Source: JAYVJM01 sp043769275 (GTDB lineage Bacteria; Pseudomonadota; Gammaproteobacteria; Pseudomonadales; UBA7239). From it: DNA of 15,631 bases. How positions within the stretch are numbered: the first letter of the stretch is position 1; the number at the start of each line of letters is the position of its first letter. Under the pieces are notes generated by a model. The model searched no databases. It worked only from the letters and a program-made list of their open reading frames with translations, and was not told the DNA's origin. Below are positions 6,885-14,434 of this stretch, piece by piece. The position numbers were made by a program, and so were the translations under genes. The stretch is taken from positions 1-15,631 of the forward strand of contig JAYVJM010000009.1 in assembly GCA_043769275.1 (NCBI GenBank), written 5' to 3'.

Positions 6885-8354
6885 ATGACCGGCATTATCT
6901 CCCACGGCGCATACATTCCCTTGATGCGCTTACCGCTGGCGGTGATCGCTGGCAAACACGCCAAAGAAAATGCGCCGGAAAAAGCGGTGGCGTGGATGGA
7001 CGAAGATTGCGTCACATTAGGTGTTGCGGCGGCGCTGAACTGCTTGCAGGGATTTGATCGCGCCTCGATTGATGCCGTGTTATTCGCCAGCACCACTTAC
7101 GCTTTTGCAGAAAAACAGGCCGCTGCGATCATTGCCAAGGTGTTGAATTTAAAAGGCGATGTACGCACGGCAGATTTTAGCGGCAGCACGCGCGCTGGTA
7201 CCATCGCGCTGCAATCGGCCATTGATGCAGTAAAAGCGGGTAGCGCAAAAAACGTGCTGGTAATTGCTGCGGACTGCCGTATGGGCGCGCCTAATTCCAG
7301 TTTAGAAAACAACGGCGGCGACGCGGCGGCTGCGTTCTTGATCGGTAGCGAAAACGTGATCGCCATGCTGGAAAACGCCTGTTCGCACACCATAGAAATC
7401 ATCGACACCTGGCGCAAGCAGGGCGACCGTTTTGTGCATAGCTGGGAAGACCGTTTTGTGAACACGCACGGCTATCTCGACAACATGCAGGCGGCGATCA
7501 AAGGTTTGCTGGCGAAAAGTGGCAAAGCATTAACGGCGATTAACAAGGCCGCGTTGTACGCACCCGATGCACGCACGCTGGGCGAGCTGGTTAAACGCTG
7601 CGGTTTCGCCAAAGAACAAATACAAGACCCTCTGTTTGGCAAAGTCGGCAATGCCGGTGCCGCGTTTGCGCCTTTGTTGTTGGTGAGCGCGCTAGAGAAC
7701 GCAAAAACCGGCGACAACATTTTGCTGGCCAATTACGGCGACGGCGCGGAGGCTTTGTTGTTGAATGTAAGCAGCCCTCGCAAAACCGCTGAAAAATACC
7801 GTGACGTTGTCGCACACTTGGCGCGCAGGAAAACGGTAGACACGTACAGCAAATACCAAAAAGCGCGCGGGCTGGTGATGGGCGAATACGCCGACGTAGA
7901 CGAGCCTGGCATTTCCGCCACCGTGCATTACCGCGACCGCGATGCGGATTTGTCGCTGGAAGGCCAGCAATGTTTGTACTGCGGCACGCATCAATTCCCC
8001 AAAGGCCGCGTGTGCGTGCGCTGCCACAGCAAAGACCAATGGCAACCCGTCTATTACAGCGTGCTGACCGGCAAAGTGGTCACTTACACACTGGACGCGT
8101 TTTTCCCCTCGCCCGAGCCGCCCACAGCGGTCGGCATTGTGGAAATCGTGAACGCCGATGGCACAGCAGGCGCGCGTATTCACATGCAAGTATGCGAAAT
8201 CAGTCCCGCTGATGTCGCCATTGATCTGCCTGTGGAATTCACGTTTCGCTGCATTCATCGCGAGGGATTGCGCCCCAATTATTTTTGGAAAGCTGCGCCC
8301 ATTGTTTGCACAGCAACAGCACCCAATAAAAATAGCGCAGGAGTTGCCGCATGA
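6885..8354 (+). CDS. HMG-CoA synthase/KAS III-like protein fused to a DUF35 zinc-ribbon/OB domain
   Basis: This 489-residue protein has a thiolase-superfamily condensing-enzyme domain at about 1-330. A C-terminal acyl-CoA-associated domain (DUF35) follows, with a rubredoxin-like zinc knuckle C363-LY-C366 and C377-VR-C380 and then an OB fold. The expected nucleophilic cysteine is not evident in the matching segment (TADFSGSTRAGT, 95-106). Where a catalytic histidine is expected, the sequence reads YAPDA (225-229). The GN of the triad region is kept (G255-N256, GNAGAAFA). It may therefore be a scaffold or have altered chemistry. The ATG at 6885 follows AGGACAG. It overlaps the thiolase gene by four bases (ATGA), which suggests a complex like the archaeal HMG-CoA synthase/thiolase/DUF35 assembly or the steroid Ltp2/ChsH2 aldolase. 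Confidence 0.8.
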   Translation: MTGIISHGAYIPLMRLPLAVIAGKHAKENAPEKAVAWMDEDCVTLGVAAALNCLQGFDRASIDAVLFASTTYAFAEKQAAAIIAKVLNLKGDVRTADFSGSTRAGTIALQSAIDAVKAGSAKNVLVIAADCRMGAPNSSLENNGGDAAAAFLIGSENVIAMLENACSHTIEIIDTWRKQGDRFVHSWEDRFVNTHGYLDNMQAAIKGLLAKSGKALTAINKAALYAPDARTLGELVKRCGFAKEQIQDPLFGKVGNAGAAFAPLLLVSALENAKTGDNILLANYGDGAEALLLNVSSPRKTAEKYRDVVAHLARRKTVDTYSKYQKARGLVMGEYADVDEPGISATVHYRDRDADLSLEGQQCLYCGTHQFPKGRVCVRCHSKDQWQPVYYSVLTGKVVTYTLDAFFPSPEPPTAVGIVEIVNADGTAGARIHMQVCEISPADVAIDLPVEFTFRCIHREGLRPNYFWKAAPIVCTATAPNKNSAGVAA

Positions 8355-9502
8355 GCATCAAGGATAAAGTGGCGATTGTCGGCGTTGGCTGTTGCAAATT
8401 CGGCGAGAACTGGGATAAATCTGAAGAAGACATGATCGTCGATGCCGCGTATGAGGCGTATGCAGACGCGGGCATCACCGAACCGCACAAACAAATCGAC
8501 GCGATTTATTGCGGCTCGCTCTACACCAAAAACGGCCCAGTGGAAGTGGGCGAGGCGTTGAAGCTGTACAAGCCACTTACCGCCGCTTCCAACTACTGCG
8601 CCACCGGCACAGAAGCCTTTCGCGCTGCAGTGATGTCCGTCGCCTGCGGCGTGTATGACACCGTGCTAGTGGTGGGTTACGACAAACCCAAAGACCGTGG
8701 CGTGTCCGGCCCCAGCGTCAACATCAAGGGCGTGCGCGATTTACCGGCCACACCGGCGGGTTGGTTTGCGATGTGCGCAGCACCTTACTTTAAAAAGTTT
8801 GGCGCAGGCCGTGAAGATTTAGCCAAAATCGCGGTGAAAAATCATTACAACGGCACACTGTCGCCCAAATCCTTTTTGAAAAAAATCATCACCGTGGAAG
8901 AGGCCTTGAATGGCCGCATGATTTCTTGGCCGTTTGGGCTGTTTGATTGCGCGGCGCAATCCGACGGCGCGGCTGTTGCCGTGATTACCAAGGCGAGTTT
9001 GGCCAAAAATTTCCGCTCTGATCCAGTGTATGTAAAAGCCGTGGCCAGCGGTTCGGCGGCCAATCCGCACACCGACCCAGATCACGATTTTCTGCGCTGG
9101 AAACCCACTGAAAACGCGGCTGCGGAAGCCTACAAAATGGCAGGCATCAGCAATCCGTTTAAAGAAATTCATCTAGCGCAGGTGCATGACTGTTTTACGC
9201 TCACCGAATTATTGGCTTACGAAGATTTAGGCTTTATCGCCAAAGGCGCAGCGAAAGAGCACATTGCCAGCGGCACCTTTGAATTAATGGGTTCCTTGCC
9301 AGTAAATACCGACGGCGGCTTAAAGACCTTCGGCCACCCCACGGGGGCAACCGGCGTGCGTATGCTGGTAGAAAATGTGCTGCAACTTCAAGGACGCGCA
9401 GATAAACGCCAGTTAAAAACTTCCCCAACAATGGCACTGACACACAACATCGGCGGCTTTCCTACCGGCTGCGCGGTGACGATTATTGGCATTGAGAAAT
9501 AA
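8351..9502 (+). CDS. SCP2-type thiolase family protein
   Basis: This 383-residue thiolase-fold protein has a candidate nucleophilic cysteine at C83 (SNYCATGTEAF), H279 in QVHDCFTLTELL, and H329 in GHPTGATGVRM. It ends with GGFPTGCAVTI. These are marks of the SCP-x/lipid-transfer-protein thiolase group. Members either cleave 3-ketoacyl-CoA with CoA or, in the Ltp2 subgroup with a DUF35 partner, perform retro-aldol cleavage in steroid side-chain degradation. The start overlaps the upstream gene by four bases, and prfA starts right after its TAA. A catabolic role as the last carbon-carbon cleavage step of the cluster is likely; the exact reaction is open. Confidence 0.85.
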   Translation: MSIKDKVAIVGVGCCKFGENWDKSEEDMIVDAAYEAYADAGITEPHKQIDAIYCGSLYTKNGPVEVGEALKLYKPLTAASNYCATGTEAFRAAVMSVACGVYDTVLVVGYDKPKDRGVSGPSVNIKGVRDLPATPAGWFAMCAAPYFKKFGAGREDLAKIAVKNHYNGTLSPKSFLKKIITVEEALNGRMISWPFGLFDCAAQSDGAAVAVITKASLAKNFRSDPVYVKAVASGSAANPHTDPDHDFLRWKPTENAAAEAYKMAGISNPFKEIHLAQVHDCFTLTELLAYEDLGFIAKGAAKEHIASGTFELMGSLPVNTDGGLKTFGHPTGATGVRMLVENVLQLQGRADKRQLKTSPTMALTHNIGGFPTGCAVTIIGIEK

Positions 9503-10585
9503 GTGAAAACTTCCATCCTGCAAAAACTGCAACTGCTCGAACAACGCTGCGAAGAGCTGGCGGCACTGCTGGGCGATGCTGCCACCATCGCGCAGCAAGA
9601 TAAATTCCGCGCTTACGCCAAAGAATTTGCCGAAATCGAACCCGTAGCATTAAGTTTTCGCGCTTACGAAAAAACGCTCATTGATATTAGCGACGCAAAA
9701 GAAATGCTCAATGATGCCGATATGCGTGAAATGGCATTGGATGAAATAAAAAGCGCGGAAAGCCGCCGCGACGAACTGGAAACAGAACTGCAAAAACAAT
9801 TGCTACCGAAAGACGAAAACGACAGCCGCAATATATTTTTAGAAGTGCGCGCCGGCACAGGCGGCGACGAAGCGGCGATTTTTTCCGGCGATTTATTCCG
9901 CATGTACACGCGCTACGCCGATGCGTGCGGCTGGCGCATCGAAATTCTAAGCGAACGCCACGGCGAGCACGGCGGCTTCAAAGAAATTATCGCGCGCGTG
10001 ACCGGCAGCAATGTGTACGCCAAGCTCAAATTTGAGTCAGGCGCGCACCGCGTGCAGCGCGTGCCGGAAACCGAAACACAAGGGCGCATTCATACATCGG
10101 CTTGCACAGTGGCGATTTTGCCGGAATTGGATGAAATTGAAGACAATGCCATAGACAAAAACGATTTGCGTATCGACACCTTTCGCGCCTCCGGTGCGGG
10201 CGGCCAGCATGTGAATAAAACCGACTCCGCCATTCGTATCGTGCATATTCCCACCGGCATTGTGGTGGAATGTCAGGATGAACGCAGCCAGCACAAAAAT
10301 AAATCCCGCGCCATGTCGCTGCTGCAAGCTAAGCTATACAACAGCGCACTAGAACAGCAACAGCAAGCGCAGTCTAGCGAACGGCGTTTATTGGTGGGCA
10401 GCGGCGACCGCTCCGAACGCATTCGCACCTACAACTACGCGCAAGGCCGCGTCACCGATCATCGCATCAACCTAACGCTGTATCAGCTTGATGATATTTT
10501 GGCGGGCAATTTAGATGCTATTATTCAACCGCTAATTAACGAGCATCAGGCCGATTTGCTGGCAGCACTGGGTGGGGGGGACTAG
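9503..10585 (+). CDS. prfA: Peptide chain release factor 1 (RF1)
   Basis: RF1 recognises UAA and UAG in the ribosomal A site and triggers release of the finished protein. The 360-residue length matches the family. The GGQ hydrolysis motif is at 233-235 (GAGGQHVNKTDSAIR) and the stop-codon-reading tripeptide P188-E189-T190 is in place. The sequence is collinear with E. coli RF1 from the first residue, which fixes the start as GTG at 9503, directly after the thiolase TAA, with only a weak ribosome site (TTGAG). In most gammaproteobacteria prfA lies between hemA and prmC; neither is next to it here. A run of seven G near the end affects only the last residues. Confidence 0.96.
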   Translation: MKTSILQKLQLLEQRCEELAALLGDAATIAQQDKFRAYAKEFAEIEPVALSFRAYEKTLIDISDAKEMLNDADMREMALDEIKSAESRRDELETELQKQLLPKDENDSRNIFLEVRAGTGGDEAAIFSGDLFRMYTRYADACGWRIEILSERHGEHGGFKEIIARVTGSNVYAKLKFESGAHRVQRVPETETQGRIHTSACTVAILPELDEIEDNAIDKNDLRIDTFRASGAGGQHVNKTDSAIRIVHIPTGIVVECQDERSQHKNKSRAMSLLQAKLYNSALEQQQQAQSSERRLLVGSGDRSERIRTYNYAQGRVTDHRINLTLYQLDDILAGNLDAIIQPLINEHQADLLAALGGGD

Positions 10586-10603
10586 AGAAATACTTTGAAA
10601 AAA

Positions 10604-10930
10604 CTACTCCACTGAGCGTGTTGTGCGCACATCCATCGGCGCGGGCACTGGCTCATTGGCTATTGCCGCTCGCACACGATCAGCAAAACCCAATGAAGCA
10701 CGCGGCGCGACATCTTCGCGTTTAAGCAGCGTCGATACTTTTTGATAGCGCTCCCAAGTTGCTCGCATTTTATCGTCCGTGCCCATTTCATTCAAAAGCG
10801 CCTGCAATTCCAAATCACTCGCCTCGTCATCCATCAATGCAGAAAGGCTTTCTGCACGACGATCAAAACTTTCTTTATCGGCGACGGACTCATCATGTAA
10901 AGCCGCATCCAAGTTTAAAACATCCCGCAT
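10604..10930 (-). CDS. Short RseA-like anti-sigma-E protein lacking the membrane and periplasmic parts
   Basis: Within 108 residues, about 27-96 match the N-terminal, sigma-binding domain of RseA (ESLSALMDDEASDLELQALL, then MRATWERYQKVSTLLKRE, then GFADRVRAAIANEPV). RseA normally continues through a membrane helix into a periplasmic domain, for about 200 residues or more. This one stops at RSVE after the cytoplasmic domain, and no membrane helix appears in the following bases. AGGAG eight bases before the ATG supports the start and adds a 27-residue leader (MRDVLNLDAALHDESVADKE) not seen in E. coli RseA. No rpoE-like sigma gene adjoins it. It converges on prfA. It may be a soluble anti-sigma factor or the remnant of a truncated rseA. 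Confidence 0.7.
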   Translation of the reverse strand: MRDVLNLDAALHDESVADKESFDRRAESLSALMDDEASDLELQALLNEMGTDDKMRATWERYQKVSTLLKREDVAPRASLGFADRVRAAIANEPVPAPMDVRTTRSVE

Positions 10931-11121
10931 AATTTATACTCCTACATTATTATCGCTGATAGGTTAGTTCATCCATGAGCATCTGCCCTAGGCCGTACAC
11001 TTCACGTTTACAGTAGCCAACTAGAGAGCCAACAATACGCTGCTGATATCCACCGCATTAAGCGAAAGAAAACATCGACGCTCGCAAGCATTCTCCTTTT
11101 TTTACACGCGCTTTACTCTCA

Positions 11122-11159
11122 GGAAAACCCGCATAGCTGCACCGGAAAACCCGCATAGC
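11122..11159 (+). repeat. 16-bp direct repeat, 22-bp period, upstream of rppH
   Basis: GGAAAACCCGCATAGC occurs at 11122-11137 and again at 11144-11159, separated by six bases. A 22-bp period is about two helical turns, so a protein could bind both copies on the same DNA face. It may be an operator for rppH-ptsP or a relic of a local duplication. Confidence 0.75.
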
Positions 11160-11171
11160 AACAAAGCGACT

Positions 11172-11200
11172 TTGCCCACACGCAGGGATGTGGAACAATA
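11172..11200 (+). promoter_or_regulatory. Possible weak sigma-70 promoter of rppH
   Basis: TTGCCC (11172-11177) and ACAATA (11195-11200) are 17 bases apart and end 24 bases before the rppH start. The -10 box is poor, so this is only a suggestion. Confidence 0.2.
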
Positions 11201-11224
11201 AGATTATTTGAGAGATACTCACCC

Positions 11225-11749
11225 GTGGTAGACGCAGACGGCTTCCGCCCCAATGTTGGCATTATGTTGTGCAATACACACGGCGATTTACTGTGGGCAA
11301 GACGCGTGGGCGGCATGGACACATGGCAGTTTCCGCAAGGCGGAATTCTGGCTCACGAATCACCGGAAGATACGCTGTTTCGTGAACTGCATGAGGAAAT
11401 CGGCCTGCTACCTAACGACGTGCGCATACTAGCCTGCACACGCGGCTGGCTGCGCTATCATTTGCCAGTGCGTTTGGTGCGTCGTCACCAAGACCCTTTA
11501 TGTATTGGACAGAAACAGAAATGGTTCCTGTTGCAAATGCTCGGCGGCGAGCACACCATTCAATTTCACAACACACAGGAACCGCCAGAATTTGACCACT
11601 GGCGATGGGTTAGTTATTGGTACCCTTTGACGCAAGTAGTGGCTTTCAAGCGAGAGGTGTATCGTAATGCGCTGAAAGAACTGGCCGGCAGTCAACAAGC
11701 ATTGGTAAGTCGACAGTGCGCCATGCATAATCTAAGCAACACCTCATAG
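11225..11749 (+). CDS. rppH: RNA pyrophosphohydrolase RppH
   Basis: RppH removes pyrophosphate from the 5' triphosphate of mRNA and so starts RNase E-dependent decay. The 174-residue protein has the Nudix box at 39-61: G39, E45, R53-E54 and E57-E58 followed by IGL. The RppH signatures DADGFRPNVGI, TWQFPQGG, IGQKQKWFLLQ and FDHWRWVSYWYP are all present. The family start MxDxDGYRPN fixes the first codon as GTG at 11225; GAGAG lies about ten bases upstream. ptsP follows 43 bases later, an arrangement common in gammaproteobacteria. The tail after about residue 155 is longer than in E. coli RppH and looks poorly conserved. Confidence 0.95.
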   Translation: MVDADGFRPNVGIMLCNTHGDLLWARRVGGMDTWQFPQGGILAHESPEDTLFRELHEEIGLLPNDVRILACTRGWLRYHLPVRLVRRHQDPLCIGQKQKWFLLQMLGGEHTIQFHNTQEPPEFDHWRWVSYWYPLTQVVAFKREVYRNALKELAGSQQALVSRQCAMHNLSNTS

Positions 11750-11758
11750 TGACAACCT

Positions 11759-11780
11759 TAATACACACGGTAATACACGG
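11759..11780 (+). repeat. Short imperfect tandem repeat between rppH and ptsP
   Basis: TAATACACACGG is followed directly by TAATACACGG, just before the ptsP ribosome site. It is probably a slippage product; no function is claimed. Confidence 0.4.
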
Positions 11781-11792
11781 TAGGATTTTGGA

Positions 11793-14078
11793 ATGCTGAA
11801 TGCCCTGCGCAAGCTGGTACAGGAAGTCAACGCGGCTGCGAACCTTGAGCAGGCGTTGTGGCTGATTGTCCAACGCGTACGTTTAGTTATGGCCACACAG
11901 GTGTGCTCCATATACCTGCTAGACACCATTAGCCAACGTTACATACTAATGGCGACAGAAGGACTGAACCGCGAAGCTGTCGGCAGGGTCAGCCTGAGCA
12001 CCGATGAAGGACTGGTTGGCTTGGTGGCCAAGCGCGAAGAGCCCATCAACCTTGAAAACGCAGAATCACATCCCTGTTACCGTTATTTTCCTGAAACCGG
12101 CGAAGAACGTTTTCGCGCTTTTCTCGGTACGCCGATCATTCACTTAGGCAAAGTGCTCGGCGTGCTGGTAGTACAACAAACAGAGCGTCGGCGCTTTGGT
12201 GAGGCAGAAGAAGCTTTTCTTGTCACGCTATCCGCGCAGTTGGCTGCAGTCATTGCTCACGCAGATGCCACGCGCTCACTCAACCCTGTGTATCTGCACG
12301 GCTATCGCCCGTCAGCGGCGACCTTTCGTGGTGTCAGTGGCGCGCAAGGTGTGGCGATAGGCGAAGTCGCAGTTATTTACCCCGCCGCCGATCTGCAAGG
12401 CATACCGATCGTCACCACAGACGATGTTGAAGCAGAACTCAGGCACTTCAATTCGGCACTGTGCTTAGTACGCGCTGAACTGCAACAATTATCGGAACAG
12501 CTTCAACACCGATTGCGCGAAGAGGAGCGCGCCCTGTTTGATGTTTATATGGGCATGCTCACAGATAACGCGCTGGGTGGCGAGATAATTTCCCGCATTG
12601 TGCATCACTCCATGCAAGCGCGTTCTGCGCTGGCGCAAGTGATATTGGAGCACGTGCGTACATTTGAGGCGATGGACGATGCCTACCTGTGCGAACGCGC
12701 CACCGACGTACGCGATCTCGGCCTGCGGGTTTTGGCCGCACTGGATCAACAAAACCAACGCAAGCGCCGCACAGATTACCCAGAACGCACCATTTTGGTC
12801 GCGGAAGAACTGAGCGCCTCCATGCTGGGCGAAGTGCCTGAAGACCGCTTGGTCGGCTTGGTGTCGGTGCGTGGCTCCGGCTCCTCACACGTCGCCATTC
12901 TGGCGCGCGCAATGGGCGTGCCAACCATCATGGGCGTACAAGACCTGCCCTATCAACAACTCGATAAACGAGAAATTATTCTCGATGCTTACCGTGGCCG
13001 CATCTACACAAGCCCCTCGCCCGAGCTGCGCCAGCAATTTGAAATTATCGTGCGCGAGGAACGGCAATTCTCACGCGAATACCATGCGCTAACACCACTG
13101 CCGTGCGAAACGCTCGATCACGTACGTCTGCCGCTATGGGTTAACACCGGCCTGATGACCGACGTAGTACGCTCACTGGATCGCGGCGCAGAAGGTGTTG
13201 GCCTCTATCGCTCAGAAGTCGCTTTTTTACTTAAAGACCGCTTCCCCAGTGAAGAAGAACAGCGCAACACCTACCGTGAACAGCTATCAGCTTTTGCGCC
13301 AAAAATTGTCACGATGCGCACGCTGGATATCGGCGGCGATAAATCGCTGCCCTACTTCCCCATCAAAGAAGACAACCCATTTCTTGGCTGGAGGGGTATC
13401 CGTGTTTCACTCGATCACCCTGAAATTTTTTTGGTGCAGGTTCGCGCCATGCTCAAAGCCAGCGAAGACCTCGACAATTTGCGTATCATGCTACCGATGA
13501 TTTCCGGCGTACAGGAAGTAGATCAGGCGCTTAAAATGGTACATCGCGCTTGGCACGAGCTATTGGAAGAAGGCTACAACATTATGTTGCCGCCTACGGG
13601 CGCGATGATCGAAGTGCCGGCTGCGGCTTACCAAACCCGAGAACTGGCTCGGCGCGTAGATTTTCTTTCGGTCGGCACCAACGACCTCACGCAATACCTG
13701 TTAGCTGTCGACCGCAACAATCCGCGTGTAGGAGGGCTTTATAGCAGCTTTCACCCCGCTGTTTTACGCGCACTGCAAAGCATTGTGCAAGACGCGCACA
13801 TAGAAGGAAAAACGGTGAGCGTGTGCGGCGAAATGGCCGGAGACCCTAGCTCTGCCATACTGCTGTTTGCGATGGGTTACGACGTATTGTCAATGAACGC
13901 GAACAGCTTGCCTAAAGTAAAATCAGTGATTCGCAGCATGCACCTAAAAGATGCCCAACGATTACTGGCTGAAGTTCTCGCAATGGATGCCGCAGACACC
14001 ATCAACGACCACGTGCTGGAGGCATTGACCGCTCTTGGCATCAGTCCGCGCTTATTGCACAGTAAGTCCGACTCCTGA
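11793..14078 (+). CDS. ptsP: Phosphoenolpyruvate-protein phosphotransferase PtsP (enzyme I-Ntr)
   Basis: PtsP takes phosphate from PEP and passes it to NPr, starting the nitrogen-related PTS relay in the cytoplasm. The 761-residue protein begins with a GAF sensor domain at about 16-150 (QALWLIVQRVRLVMATQVCS). The PEP-utilising N domain follows, then the phospho-histidine segment with H366 (GSGSSHVAILARAMGVPTIM). The C-terminal PEP-binding barrel carries the catalytic C678 (SVCGEMAGDP). The metal- and PEP-binding segments (TLDIGGDK, GTNDLTQY) are intact, and the length is close to the E. coli protein. ATG 11793 has AGGA about seven bases upstream. The lgt gene that follows ptsP in E. coli is replaced here by tRNA genes. 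Confidence 0.95.
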   Translation: MLNALRKLVQEVNAAANLEQALWLIVQRVRLVMATQVCSIYLLDTISQRYILMATEGLNREAVGRVSLSTDEGLVGLVAKREEPINLENAESHPCYRYFPETGEERFRAFLGTPIIHLGKVLGVLVVQQTERRRFGEAEEAFLVTLSAQLAAVIAHADATRSLNPVYLHGYRPSAATFRGVSGAQGVAIGEVAVIYPAADLQGIPIVTTDDVEAELRHFNSALCLVRAELQQLSEQLQHRLREEERALFDVYMGMLTDNALGGEIISRIVHHSMQARSALAQVILEHVRTFEAMDDAYLCERATDVRDLGLRVLAALDQQNQRKRRTDYPERTILVAEELSASMLGEVPEDRLVGLVSVRGSGSSHVAILARAMGVPTIMGVQDLPYQQLDKREIILDAYRGRIYTSPSPELRQQFEIIVREERQFSREYHALTPLPCETLDHVRLPLWVNTGLMTDVVRSLDRGAEGVGLYRSEVAFLLKDRFPSEEEQRNTYREQLSAFAPKIVTMRTLDIGGDKSLPYFPIKEDNPFLGWRGIRVSLDHPEIFLVQVRAMLKASEDLDNLRIMLPMISGVQEVDQALKMVHRAWHELLEEGYNIMLPPTGAMIEVPAAAYQTRELARRVDFLSVGTNDLTQYLLAVDRNNPRVGGLYSSFHPAVLRALQSIVQDAHIEGKTVSVCGEMAGDPSSAILLFAMGYDVLSMNANSLPKVKSVIRSMHLKDAQRLLAEVLAMDAADTINDHVLEALTALGISPRLLHSKSDS

Positions 14079-14134
14079 GCGCTGATCACCACTTAAAAAA
14101 ACAGCGGCATAACTAACGGAAACAAGACTTTTTG

Positions 14135-14162
14135 TTGACTATTGCCACTCAGCCCATAGAAT
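14135..14162 (+). promoter_or_regulatory. Sigma-70 promoter of the tRNA operon
   Basis: TTGACT (14135-14140) and TAGAAT (14157-14162) are separated by 16 bases and followed by GAGCGGCC. A strong -35, a good -10 and a G/C-rich discriminator are the pattern of stable-RNA promoters under growth-rate and ppGpp control. Transcription would begin near 14169, about 50 bases before tRNA-Gly. Confidence 0.7.
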
Positions 14163-14218
14163 GAGCGGCCTTGTTGACAGCGGCCATCTTCGACAAGACA
14201 AAAAAGTAAGATAACAAT

Positions 14219-14294
<76 letters not shown>

Positions 14295-14298
14295 GTTT

Positions 14299-14372
14299 GG
14301 CGCGGTGGCAGAGTGGTCATGTAGCGGACTGCAACTCCGCGTACGCCGGTTCGATTCCGACCCGCGCCTCCA
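14299..14372 (+). tRNA. tRNA-Cys (anticodon GCA)
   Basis: A 74-base cloverleaf with acceptor arms GGCGCGG and CCGCGCC, anticodon stem GCGGA/TCCGC with loop CTGCAAC, T loop GGTTCGATTCC and encoded TCCA end. The anticodon GCA at 14131-14133 plus 200, that is 14331-14333, reads UGC and UGU. Four bases separate it from tRNA-Gly, as in glyW-cysT-type operons. Its 3' end is the likely attachment site of the integrase relic downstream. Confidence 0.97.
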
Positions 14373-14407
14373 TTTACTGGTTTTAACGTCGATACATTAG
14401 AAAAAAA

Positions 14408-14433
14408 CAAAGGCGCGCTGATGGCGCGCTTTT
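14408..14433. terminator. Intrinsic terminator after the tRNAs, shared with the integrase relic
   Basis: AAAGGCGCGC and GCGCGCTTTT form a ten-pair stem (one G-T pair) around TGATG, followed by T residues. A-rich sequence on the left (14400-14410) gives a T-run on the other strand, so it can also end transcription of the converging integrase remnant, whose stop codon is at 14435. Confidence 0.85.
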
Positions 14434-14434
14434 T

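Larger units (their letters stand above)
10931..11224. other. Intergenic region between the rseA-like gene and rppH
   Basis: These 294 bases hold no convincing gene. They contain the upstream region of the minus-strand rseA-like gene, a 16-bp direct repeat and the leader of rppH. No tRNA, riboswitch or terminator was recognised. Confidence 0.6.

Noticed and set aside
10574..10580. Run of seven G in prfA as a phase-variation tract
   Set aside because: It affects only the last three residues, after all functional parts of RF1.
11122..11159. Two-unit CRISPR array
   Set aside because: There are only two 16-base copies with a six-base spacer and no cas genes.
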